Of a stretch of 6,601 bases of DNA, positions 1 to 6,601 are shown one piece after another. The stretch is from contig JASBUE010000255.1 in the NCBI GenBank assembly GCA_030148045.1, forward strand, positions 1 to 6,601, read 5' to 3'. This DNA is from Candidatus Tenderia sp. (lineage in GTDB: Bacteria > Pseudomonadota > Gammaproteobacteria > Tenderiales > Tenderiaceae). How positions within the stretch are numbered: position 1 is the stretch's first letter; the number at the start of each line of letters is the position of its first letter. The position numbers were made by a program, and so were the translations under genes. The notes below the pieces were generated by a model that did no database searches, was not told the DNA's origin, and saw nothing but the letters and a program-made list of their open reading frames with translations.

Positions 1-1840
1 GGGCATAGATATCCACCTGTTCGATCCTGTGTGCCAGTTCGGTTTCGCTCATGGTGTCCAGCTCGGCGCCGGTGAGGGTGGATTTGCCGTCGCCGATGCG
101 CATCTGCCCGCCGATGGCCATGGCGGTGACGGCATGATCGCCGGTGATCATCTTGACCCGGATGCCGGCGCTCTGGCACTGCCCGACCGCCACGATGGCC
201 TCTTCACGGGGTGGATCCATAAGGCCCACCACGCCCAGCAGGGTGAGGCCGGACTTGACATCATCGAAGCGTAGTTCGCGCTGCTCATGTCCCGCCGCTT
301 TGAAGGCGACGGCCAGCAGCCGGTTGCCCTGCCGCGCCATGGTGTCCATCTGCTCCTGCCAGTAGTTTTCATCCAGGGGAACGTCTTCACCGCGCATGCG
401 CTGGCAAGTGCACATCTCCAGGATGCGTTCCGGCGCCCCCTTGATGTATATGAAGCCGTGGCCGGCGTGGTCGTGGTGCAGGGTGGCCATGTAACGGTGT
501 TCGGATTCGAAGGGGATGATGTCGGTGCGCGGCCACTCTTCGTTTTCCAGTCTGAGGTCAAGACCGGCCTTGAGGGCGAGCGTGATCAACGCCCCCTCGG
601 TGGGATCGCCGCGCATCCGCCAGCGTTGGTCGATGTACTCCACCGCGGCGTCGTTGCACAGGCTGGCGGCGCGGCACAGTTCTTGTAGCAGGGGGCGTCG
701 CTCCGGATCGATCCTTTGCCCGTCGAGCAGGAACTCGCCATGCGGGTCGTAACCGCCGCCGGTTACCTCGAACAGACCGCTGGCGGTGGCGACCATGCGT
801 GCGGTCATCTCGTTGCGGGTCAGGGTGCCGGTCTTGTCGGAACAGATGATGGTCACCGAGCCGAGGGTCTCGACCACCGGCAGGCGCCGCACGATGGCAT
901 TGCGTTTCGCCATGCGCTGCACGCCAATGGCCAGGGTGATGGTCATGATGGCGGGCAGGCCTTCGGGAATCGCCGCCACCGCCAGGCCGACGGCGGCGAG
1001 GAACATCTCGGCAGCGCTGTAACCCTTGAGTGTCACACCGAAGGCGAAGGTGGCGGCGGCGATGACAATGATGGCGACGGTCAGCCATTTGCCGAACACG
1101 GCCATCTGGCGCAGCAAGGGAGTGGTGAGCGTTTCCACCTCGCCGAGCAGGGCGCTGATGCGGCCGATCTCGGTGGCATCGCCGCTGGCCACCACCACGC
1201 CGCTGGCCTGCCCCGAGGTGACCAGGGTGCCGGAGTAGGCCATGCAGCTGCGGTCGCCCACACCGGCCTCTTCGGCCACCGCTTCGACGGATTTGTGCGC
1301 GGGGAGCGATTCGCCGGTGAGCATGGCCTCGTCGACGCGCAACTCCTTGACGTGAAACAGGCGCAGGTCGGCCGGCACCTTGTCGCCGGATTGCAGCAGC
1401 ACCACATCCCCCGGCACCAGCTCCACCGCCGCCAGGGTGACGGTCTTGCCGTCGCGCCTCACCGCCGCCTGTTGTGACAGCATGTTGCGGATGGCGTCCA
1501 GCGCCTTTTCCGCCTTGCCCTCCTGGATGAAGCCGATCAGGGCATTGAGGACCACCACCGCCAGGATGACGCCGGTGTCCACCCACTGCTGCAGAAAGGC
1601 GGTCATGGCGGCGGCGCCCAGCAGGACGTAGATCAGGACATTGTGAAACTGGCTGGCGAGACGCGCCAGGGCGCTGCGCTTTGCCGGTGGTTTGAGGCGG
1701 TTGGGGCCGTACTGTTGCAGGCGGTCGGCGGCGGCATCACGGCTTAAGCCGTCGCGGCTGCTGTCGAGTGTCGCGAAAACGGCATCAATCGCCTGACTGT
1801 GCCAGGCGGGTGAAGGTTTGTCTGCTGCGGCGTTGTTCAT
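1..1840 (-). CDS. Cation-transporting P-type ATPase, Ca2+ pump-like (P2A type), C-terminus beyond left edge
   Basis: An inner-membrane pump that couples ATP hydrolysis to cation transport through an aspartyl-phosphate intermediate. My reading of the minus strand gives 613 uninterrupted codons from the ATG at 1840-1838. In order: cation-ATPase N-terminal domain (about residues 12-65), membrane segments near 66-83 and 88-106, actuator domain with TGES (175-178), membrane segments near 253-271 and 279-298, phosphorylation motif DKTGT (Asp335), nucleotide-domain KGAPE (467-471), then MDPPR (541-545) and TGDH (566-569). Membrane segment 4 reads VAAIPEGLP (288-296), identical to the SERCA calcium site II stretch, with Glu293 at the SERCA Glu309 position. 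Calcium, or another cation such as Mn2+ or Na+, is therefore likelier than H+, but the other ion ligands in segments 5, 6 and 8 lie outside the window. A His-rich stretch, HHDHAGH (455-461), sits in the nucleotide domain. The family is usually near 900 residues, so about two thirds is present. The start has no strong ribosome binding site; no upstream in-frame ATG was found. Transcribed away from ackA. Confidence 0.95.
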   Translation of the reverse strand, partial: MNNAAADKPSPAWHSQAIDAVFATLDSSRDGLSRDAAADRLQQYGPNRLKPPAKRSALARLASQFHNVLIYVLLGAAAMTAFLQQWVDTGVILAVVVLNALIGFIQEGKAEKALDAIRNMLSQQAAVRRDGKTVTLAAVELVPGDVVLLQSGDKVPADLRLFHVKELRVDEAMLTGESLPAHKSVEAVAEEAGVGDRSCMAYSGTLVTSGQASGVVVASGDATEIGRISALLGEVETLTTPLLRQMAVFGKWLTVAIIVIAAATFAFGVTLKGYSAAEMFLAAVGLAVAAIPEGLPAIMTITLAIGVQRMAKRNAIVRRLPVVETLGSVTIICSDKTGTLTRNEMTARMVATASGLFEVTGGGYDPHGEFLLDGQRIDPERRPLLQELCRAASLCNDAAVEYIDQRWRMRGDPTEGALITLALKAGLDLRLENEEWPRTDIIPFESEHRYMATLHHDHAGHGFIYIKGAPERILEMCTCQRMRGEDVPLDENYWQEQMDTMARQGNRLLAVAFKAAGHEQRELRFDDVKSGLTLLGVVGLMDPPREEAIVAVGQCQSAGIRVKMITGDHAVTAMAIGGQMRIGDGKSTLTGAELDTMSETELAHRIEQVDIYA

Positions 1841-1970
1841 GAAGTCGGTTCGCTGTGTCCAATGATGACATGGTGTCTTCGGGCTCAGACTAGAGGAAGT
1901 GACACAGAGGCGCAATATGTCCTATGTTAAAGTTCAGAGAAGGATAAAATTGACGGGGGAGGCAGGCAGG
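1841..1970. promoter_or_regulatory. Divergent intergenic control region between the cation ATPase gene and ackA
   Basis: These 130 bases separate two diverging genes and so should hold the promoters of both. They are less GC-rich than their surroundings, especially 1915-1952. Five TGTC or GACA tetramers lie between 1856 and 1921. They include TGTC-N7-GACA (1856-1870), GACA-N3-TGTC (1867-1877) and a longer inverted pair CTGTGTC (1853-1859) / GACACAG (1901-1907). A TATAAT-like hexamer, TAAAAT, is at 1945-1950, but no convincing -35 box stands at the right distance, so no promoter is assigned. No FNR-type TTGAT-N4-ATCAA box was found in the spacer. That it is regulatory is inferred from gene orientation. 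Confidence 0.5.
1955..1962 (+). promoter_or_regulatory. Ribosome binding site favouring the ackA start at 1971
   Basis: GGGGGAGG ends 8 bases before the ATG at 1971 and is the best Shine-Dalgarno match near the ackA start. Competitors are weaker: AGAGG at 1906-1910 before the ATG at 1917, and GGGA at 2000-2003, which touches the ATG at 2004 and lies 6 bases before the ATG at 2010. Confidence 0.6.
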
Positions 1971-3212
1971 ATGTCGCTTTCTCCCGCCCATTCCGCCACG
2001 GGAATGCCCATGATACTTGTGATCAATTCAGGCAGTTCATCCATCAAGTTCCGGATTTTTGAAGCCGCGACCTTCGAGGTGATCGCTGACGGCGGCGTCG
2101 AACGTATTGGTGAAGGGCGGTCCAGTCTGCATTATCGTCATCGTGGCGGCGCTGCTTTTTCCGAACATCATGACGACGATATCGATATTCCCGATCACGA
2201 AACCGGCCTGCGCGAAATCGTGCGCCGCTTGTCCGATTACACCGGCGCGGCGGGGGAAAAGCTGCAAGGCATTGGTCACCGCGTCGTGCACGGCGGCGAG
2301 CATTATTCGGCGCCGGTGTTGATCGACGCTGAGGTGATCGAGACGATTCGCGCACTCACCCCGCTGGCGCCGCTGCACAATCCGGCCAATCTGAAAGGCA
2401 TCGAGGTGGCACAGCAGTGTTTCGCTCATGTCCCGCAAGTAGCGGTATTCGACACCGCATTTCACCATACCCTGCCGGAACATGCCTATCGCTATGCCCT
2501 GCCGGCGGAATGTTATGAACAACATCATGTCCGGCGTTACGGTTTTCACGGCATCTCGCACCAGTATGTGGCCAAGCGGGCCGCCGCCTTGCTCGACATG
2601 CCCTTGCAGCGCCTCAAGCTGATCACCCTGCACCTGGGCAACGGCGCCAGTGCCGCAGCCATCAAGCAGGGCCACTGTGTCGATACCTCCATGGGCATGA
2701 CGCCGCTGGAGGGCTTGATGATGGGCAGCCGCTGCGGCGACCTCGACCCGGCGGTGCCGCTGTATCTGGCCAGGACCATGGACAGGAGCGACGAGGAGAT
2801 CGATCATCTCCTGAATGAGCAAAGCGGCCTGCTGGGCGTGAGCGGTGTCAAGGATATGCGCGAGGTGCACCAAGGTATTGCCAAGGGCGATGCCGATGCA
2901 CGGCGGGCCTTGGAGATGTATTGCTACCGCATTCGCAAATATATCGGCGCCTATTACGCCGTGCTGGGCGGAGTGGATGCCCTGGTGTTCACCGCCGGGA
3001 TCGGCGAGCACGATGCCGAGGTGCGCTGGCGCAGCTGCGAGGGGTTGGAGGCCTTGGGTATCGCCATCGACGCGCGCCGCAATGAGGCGGTGAATTCCTC
3101 GGCCGCGGAAATTCAGCGCGCAGATGCCGATGTCAGGGTCCTGGTGGTGCCCACCGACGAGGAACGCGAGATCGCCCGGCAGACCTTGATGCTTATCAAT
3201 GAATCCACCTGA
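1971..3212 (+). CDS. ackA: Acetate kinase
   Basis: A cytoplasmic enzyme catalysing acetyl-phosphate + ADP = acetate + ATP (ASKHA sugar-kinase/Hsp70 fold). From ATG 1971 the protein has 413 residues, close to the family norm of about 400. Visible motifs are ILVINSGSSSIKF (15-27), GHRVVHGG (Arg104), FDTAFHHT (Asp161), RYGFHGISH (His193), LGNGAS, GSRCGDLDP (Arg254), FTAGIGEH and TDEERE (Glu397). These match the Methanosarcina enzyme's Arg91, Asp148, His180, Arg241 and Glu384 at a constant offset of 13, so the catalytic set looks complete and the core has no net insertions or deletions. The start is uncertain. The frame is open upstream (GTG 1899, ATG 1917), and ATGs at 2004 and 2010 would begin right at the conserved N-terminus; 1971 is preferred for its ribosome binding site and adds a short nonconserved leader of about 12 residues. 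No phosphotransacetylase gene is adjacent; the acetyl-phosphate source is presumably the phosphoketolase encoded 52 bases downstream. Confidence 0.96.
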   Translation: MSLSPAHSATGMPMILVINSGSSSIKFRIFEAATFEVIADGGVERIGEGRSSLHYRHRGGAAFSEHHDDDIDIPDHETGLREIVRRLSDYTGAAGEKLQGIGHRVVHGGEHYSAPVLIDAEVIETIRALTPLAPLHNPANLKGIEVAQQCFAHVPQVAVFDTAFHHTLPEHAYRYALPAECYEQHHVRRYGFHGISHQYVAKRAAALLDMPLQRLKLITLHLGNGASAAAIKQGHCVDTSMGMTPLEGLMMGSRCGDLDPAVPLYLARTMDRSDEEIDHLLNEQSGLLGVSGVKDMREVHQGIAKGDADARRALEMYCYRIRKYIGAYYAVLGGVDALVFTAGIGEHDAEVRWRSCEGLEALGIAIDARRNEAVNSSAAEIQRADADVRVLVVPTDEEREIARQTLMLINEST

Positions 3213-3252
3213 CCGATGTGTCACTCTTTTTGTATCGCCCAATGACAACCGT

Positions 3253-3258
3253 AAGGAG
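3253..3258 (+). promoter_or_regulatory. Ribosome binding site of xfp
   Basis: AAGGAG stands 6 bases before the ATG at 3265. It decides the start: the same frame is open back to an ATG at 3199 inside the end of ackA, but that codon has no such site and would add 22 residues that do not resemble the family. Confidence 0.8.
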
Positions 3259-3264
3259 CGCCGC

Positions 3265-5652
3265 ATGGCCGAAACCATAGAACGTATTCTCGAACCGGGT
3301 CCGCTGACCAACGAGGAGGTCCGACTCATCGACGCCTACTGGCGCGCCGCCAATTATCTCTCGGTGGGGCAGATCTACCTGCTCGACAATCCCCTGCTGA
3401 AACAGAAACTGACCCTGGAACACGTCAAGCCGCGGTTGTTGGGCCACTGGGGTACCACGCCGGGGATGAACTTTATCTACGCCCATCTCAACCGCATGAT
3501 CCGGGCCCAGGATCTGAACATGATCTATGTCGCCGGCCCCGGCCACGGCGGTCCCGGGCTGGTGGCCAACACTTACCTTGAGGGGGCCTATAGCGAACTC
3601 TATCCCGATGTGACGCAGGACGCCGCGGGGATGAAGAAATTATTCAAACAGTTCTCCTTTCCCGGCGGCGTGGGCAGCCATGTGACGCCGGAAACGCCGG
3701 GATCCATCCATGAAGGCGGCGAGCTGGGCTATGCCCTGTCGCACGCCTACGGTGCCGCCTTCGACAACCCGGACCTGATCGTCGCCTGCGTGGTGGGTGA
3801 CGGCGAGGCCGAGACCGGTCCCATGGCCACGGCCTGGCACTCCAACAAGTTCCTCAACCCGGTGCACGACGGCGTGGTATTGCCCATTCTGCATCTCAAC
3901 GGCTACAAGATCGCCAACCCCACCGTGCTGGCACGCATCTCCCATGACGAGTTGGAGAGCCTGTTTTTCGGTTACGGCTATAAGCCCTATTTCGTCGAAG
4001 GCGACGCCCCCGAGGTGATGCACCAGAAGATGGCGCTGACCCTGGATGCGGTGATCGCCGAGATCCGGGAGGTGCAGAAGATCGCCCGGGACAGCGGGCT
4101 GGTGGCGCGACCGCGCTGGCCCATGATCATCCTGCGTTCGCCCAAGGGTTGGACCGGGCCGAAAGAGGTGGACGGCAAGAAGACCGAGGGGTTCTGGCGT
4201 TCGCACCAGGTGCCGTTTTCCGATATGTCGGCCAAGTCCGGTCATCTCAAGTTATTGGAAGAGTGGTTGCGCAGTTACCGGCCCGAGGAGTTGTTCGACG
4301 AGGCGGGGACCTTGCGCGCCGAAATCGCCGACCTGGCGCCCAAGGGCGAACGCCGCATGGGCGCCAATCCCCATGCCAACGGCGGCACCCTGTTGCGCGA
4401 TCTGCGCCGGCCGGATTTTCAGGAGTTCGCCGTAAGCGTGAAGAAACCCGGCCATGCCGTGGCCGAGGCCACGCGCGTGATGGGGGCGTATCTGCGCGAA
4501 ACGATGCGGCTCAATATGAAGCGCCGGAACTTCCGTGTGTTCGGTCCTGACGAGACCGCCTCCAATCGCCTGGGTGCCCTGTTCGAGGTGACCGAGCGTA
4601 CCTGGATGGCACAAACCCTGGCGGAGGACGAGCACCTTTCCAGCGACGGCCGGGTGATGGAGATCCTCAGCGAGCACACCTGCCAGGGCTGGTTGGAAGG
4701 CTATCTGCTCACCGGCCGGCACGGCTTCTTTTCCTGTTACGAGGCCTTTATCCACATCATCACCTCCATGTTCAACCAGCACGCCAAGTGGCTCAAGGTG
4801 AGCCAGGAGATTCCCTGGCGGCGACCGATCGCCTCACTGAATTACCTGCTCACCTCCCATGTCTGGCGCCAGGACCACAACGGCTTTTCGCATCAGGACC
4901 CGGGCTTCATCGACCATGTGGTGAACAAGAAGGCAGATATCATCCGCGTCTATCTGCCGCCGGATGCCAATACGCTGCTGTATATCACCGACAAGTGTCT
5001 GCGCTCGCGCGATTTCATCAACGTCGTGGTCGCCGGTAAACAGGCCCAGCCGCAATGGCTGGACATGGATGCGGCCATCAAGCACTGCTCGGCCGGGATC
5101 GGTATCTGGGAGTGGGCCAGCACCGACAAGGATGGCGAGCCGGACGTGGTGATGGCCTGCGCCGGGGACGTGCCCACCCAGGAGACCCTGGCGGCGGTGC
5201 AGTTGCTGCGCGAGCAGATGCCGGACTTAAAGATCCGGGTGGTCAACGTGGTCGACCTGATGACTTTGCAGCCCAAGGAGGAGCACCCCCACGGCCTGTC
5301 GGATCGCGACTTCGACACCCTGTTCACCACCGACAAGCCGATCATCTTCGCCTATCACGGCTATCCCTGGTTGATCCATCGTCTCACCTACCGCCGTACC
5401 AATCACAAGAATCTGCACGTGCGCGGCTACAAGGAGGAGGGCACCACCACCACGCCCTTCGACATGGCGGTGCGCAACGATATCGACCGCTTTCACCTGG
5501 TCGGCGACGTCATCGACCGGGTGCCCAAGCTGGGTTATACCGCGGCCTATGCCAAGCAGCTGATCCGCGACAAGCTGATCGAACATAGACACTACATCAC
5601 CCGCTACGGCCAGGACATGCCCGAGATCCGTGAGTGGAAATGGAAGGGCTGA
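3265..5652 (+). CDS. xfp: Phosphoketolase (xylulose-5-phosphate / fructose-6-phosphate)
   Basis: A thiamine-diphosphate enzyme of the cytoplasm. It cleaves xylulose-5-phosphate with phosphate to acetyl-phosphate and glyceraldehyde-3-phosphate, and in many members also fructose-6-phosphate to acetyl-phosphate and erythrose-4-phosphate. The 795-residue length is typical. The N-terminal domain shows LLGHWGTTPG (58-67, His61), AGPGHGGPG (90-98) and the cofactor motif GDGEAETGP (178-186) leading to LHLNGYKI (Asn212). The middle pyrimidine-binding domain holds SEHTCQGWLEGY (469-480), where Glu478 is the likely cofactor-activating glutamate by comparison with the bifidobacterial enzyme. A C-terminal domain follows, with YHGYPWLIHRLTYRR and the conserved region rich in threonine near its end. 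No frameshift or missing motif is seen. Whether fructose-6-phosphate is used cannot be read from sequence alone. Its product acetyl-phosphate is the substrate of the enzyme encoded just upstream, and a glucan phosphorylase gene begins 16 bases after its stop, so it is probably the middle gene of an operon. Confidence 0.97.
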   Translation: MAETIERILEPGPLTNEEVRLIDAYWRAANYLSVGQIYLLDNPLLKQKLTLEHVKPRLLGHWGTTPGMNFIYAHLNRMIRAQDLNMIYVAGPGHGGPGLVANTYLEGAYSELYPDVTQDAAGMKKLFKQFSFPGGVGSHVTPETPGSIHEGGELGYALSHAYGAAFDNPDLIVACVVGDGEAETGPMATAWHSNKFLNPVHDGVVLPILHLNGYKIANPTVLARISHDELESLFFGYGYKPYFVEGDAPEVMHQKMALTLDAVIAEIREVQKIARDSGLVARPRWPMIILRSPKGWTGPKEVDGKKTEGFWRSHQVPFSDMSAKSGHLKLLEEWLRSYRPEELFDEAGTLRAEIADLAPKGERRMGANPHANGGTLLRDLRRPDFQEFAVSVKKPGHAVAEATRVMGAYLRETMRLNMKRRNFRVFGPDETASNRLGALFEVTERTWMAQTLAEDEHLSSDGRVMEILSEHTCQGWLEGYLLTGRHGFFSCYEAFIHIITSMFNQHAKWLKVSQEIPWRRPIASLNYLLTSHVWRQDHNGFSHQDPGFIDHVVNKKADIIRVYLPPDANTLLYITDKCLRSRDFINVVVAGKQAQPQWLDMDAAIKHCSAGIGIWEWASTDKDGEPDVVMACAGDVPTQETLAAVQLLREQMPDLKIRVVNVVDLMTLQPKEEHPHGLSDRDFDTLFTTDKPIIFAYHGYPWLIHRLTYRRTNHKNLHVRGYKEEGTTTTPFDMAVRNDIDRFHLVGDVIDRVPKLGYTAAYAKQLIRDKLIEHRHYITRYGQDMPEIREWKWKG

Positions 5653-5654
5653 AC

Positions 5655-5659
5655 GAGGA
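5655..5659 (+). promoter_or_regulatory. Ribosome binding site of the glucan phosphorylase gene
   Basis: GAGGA lies 9 bases before the ATG at 5669, in the 16-base gap after the xfp stop. The short gap without a hairpin suggests cotranscription and possibly translational coupling with xfp. Confidence 0.55.
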
Positions 5660-5668
5660 CCGGTTTAG

Positions 5669-6601
5669 ATGAAAGCCACTCACTATTTATCCCGCGAGCT
5701 GCCGGCCGGGCTTGAGCTGTTGCTGGAGCTGACCACCGACCTGCGTTGGAGCTGGAGCCATGCCGCCGACGCCTTGTGGCAGAAAATGGATCCGGACATC
5801 TGGTCGCAGACGCGCAATCCCTACGTGGTGTTGCAGAACCTCAGCGAGGAACGGCTGGAACAACTGGCCCAGGACCCCCATTTCAGACAGCACTTGGAAA
5901 AAACGGCGGCGGCCCGGCAAGCCTATTGCTGCCGGCCGGGCTGGTATGGCGAGAACTACGCCGAGGCCGGCCTGCGGGGTGTGGTCTATTTCAGCATGGA
6001 GTTCGGTCTCGGCAATGCGCTGCCGCTGTACGCCGGCGGGTTGGGTATCCTGGCCGGGGATTATCTCAAGGCCGCCAGCGACCTCGGCGTGCCTTTGGTG
6101 GGGATCGGCCTGCTTTACCAGGAGGGCTATTTTCGCCAAAGCCTGGACCGCGAAGGCTGGCAGCAGGAGATCTACCCCTATAACGACCCGACCATGCTGC
6201 CGGTGGTGCCGGTATTCAGTGCCTCGGGCAGCTGGCTCCATGTAGAGGTCGGCTTCCCCGGGCGGCGGGTGCGTTTTCGCGTGTGGCAGGCGCGCGTGGG
6301 GCGGGTGACGCTCTATCTGCTCGATAGCAACGACCCGCTCAACAGCCCGGCCGACCGGGGCACCACCAACAAGCTCTATGGCGGCAGCCACGAGATGCGG
6401 CTCCGGCAGGAGATCGCCCTCGGGGTGTGCGGCTGGCGGGTGGTCGAGGCGCTGGGTCTGGAGGTCGATATCTGTCATCTGAACGAGGGGCATGCCGCCT
6501 TCGCCGCCATCGAACGGGCGCGGTGTTACATGGACCGCCACGGGGTGGATTTCCGTCAGGCGCTGTGGACCACACGCGCCGGCAACGTTTTCACCACCCA
6601 C
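5669..6601 (+). CDS. glgP: Alpha-glucan phosphorylase (GT35, DUF3417 N-terminus), C-terminus beyond right edge
   Basis: A cytoplasmic enzyme that phosphorolyses alpha-1,4-glucan (glycogen or maltodextrin) to glucose-1-phosphate. The frame is open for 311 codons from ATG 5669 to the window edge. Residues 9-80 resemble the DUF3417 domain found at the start of the bacterial/archaeal branch of glucan phosphorylases (LPAGLELLLELTTDLRWSWS, then DPDIW and a NLSEERLEQLAQDP segment). The GT35 signature follows: VVYFSMEFGL (105-114), LPLYAGGLGILAGDYLKAAS (118-137), DLGVPLVGIGLLY (138-150), and later HLNEGHAAF (270-278) and NVFTTH at the edge, where family members continue with TPVPAG. The pyridoxal-phosphate lysine domain lies outside the window. 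This branch differs from E. coli GlgP/MalP, so the symbol reflects function rather than orthology; preference for glycogen or short maltodextrins is unknown. The start is supported by a ribosome binding site and by the family N-terminus. Position after xfp suggests it feeds the phosphoketolase route. Confidence 0.93.
   Translation, partial: MKATHYLSRELPAGLELLLELTTDLRWSWSHAADALWQKMDPDIWSQTRNPYVVLQNLSEERLEQLAQDPHFRQHLEKTAAARQAYCCRPGWYGENYAEAGLRGVVYFSMEFGLGNALPLYAGGLGILAGDYLKAASDLGVPLVGIGLLYQEGYFRQSLDREGWQQEIYPYNDPTMLPVVPVFSASGSWLHVEVGFPGRRVRFRVWQARVGRVTLYLLDSNDPLNSPADRGTTNKLYGGSHEMRLRQEIALGVCGWRVVEALGLEVDICHLNEGHAAFAAIERARCYMDRHGVDFRQALWTTRAGNVFTTH

Noticed and set aside
558..1586. Minus-strand open frame of 342 codons within the ATPase region
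   Set aside because: It is in a different frame from the one carrying TGES, PEGLP and DKTGT; its low-complexity Arg/Gly/His-rich protein marks it as a shadow.
1945..1950. TAAAAT as a -10 promoter box for ackA
   Set aside because: It matches five of six TATAAT positions, but the bases about 17 upstream do not resemble TTGACA, and the region is AT-richer than its surroundings, so a chance match is likely.
2017..2026. TTGTGATCAA as an FNR/CRP-like half site
   Set aside because: It lies within the conserved ackA coding sequence (residues VIN) and lacks the correct spacing of a full TTGAT-N4-ATCAA box.
3213..3264. Possible terminator (short T-run CTTTTTG) between ackA and xfp
   Set aside because: No stable GC-rich hairpin precedes the T-run, so an intrinsic terminator is not supported.
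2037..3329. Long open frame (430 codons) on the minus strand opposite ackA
   Set aside because: It is antisense to a clear acetate kinase with all catalytic residues. Its protein is rich in His, Gly and Ala and resembles no family I know, as expected from a GC-rich shadow frame.
5698..5942. Exact 15-base direct repeat (GCTGCCGGCCGGGCT at 5698-5712 and 5928-5942)
   Set aside because: Both copies lie inside the phosphorylase gene but are read in different frames, so the proteins differ. It is most likely chance in GC-rich DNA.
5687..6601. Long open frame (304 codons) on the minus strand at the right edge
   Set aside because: The plus strand here encodes recognisable GT35 phosphorylase motifs; the antisense frame has no recognisable domain.

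Overview
The window is GC-rich chromosomal DNA with tightly packed metabolic genes and no mobile elements, RNA genes or CRISPR. Base composition, Shine-Dalgarno-type ribosome binding sites and the gene set suggest a proteobacterium, perhaps a gamma- or betaproteobacterium with an autotrophic, methylotrophic or facultatively anaerobic life style. That placement is inference: no phylogenetic marker is present.

Layout: (1) positions 1-1840, minus strand, carry the N-terminal two thirds of a P-type cation-transporting ATPase of the Ca2+ pump-like (P2A-type) class. It is cut by the left window edge and its start codon is at 1838-1840. (2) A 130-base divergent spacer (1841-1970) must hold the control signals for both directions; it contains clustered TGTC/GACA inverted motifs. 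(3) On the plus strand follow acetate kinase (ackA, about 1971-3212), phosphoketolase (xfp, 3265-5652) and the N-terminal part of an alpha-glucan phosphorylase of the DUF3417/GT35 type (5669 to the right edge). The gaps are 52 and 16 bases, each with a ribosome binding site and no visible terminator, so the three genes probably form one operon.

The plus-strand genes fit one route. The phosphorylase releases glucose-1-phosphate from stored glycogen or another alpha-1,4-glucan. Sugar phosphates derived from it (fructose-6-phosphate, xylulose-5-phosphate) are split by phosphoketolase to acetyl-phosphate plus erythrose-4-phosphate or glyceraldehyde-3-phosphate. Acetate kinase then converts acetyl-phosphate and ADP to acetate and ATP. 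This would be a compact glycogen-to-acetate energy pathway that needs no oxygen. The diverging cation pump may belong to the same physiological response, as P-type ATPases are found near such genes in some low-oxygen gene clusters, but the sequence does not prove this.

All four proteins look intact within the window, with their key motifs in place. I see no clearly undescribed system. The most interesting points are the glycogen-phosphoketolase-acetate kinase linkage, the divergent pump, and the inverted motifs between them.
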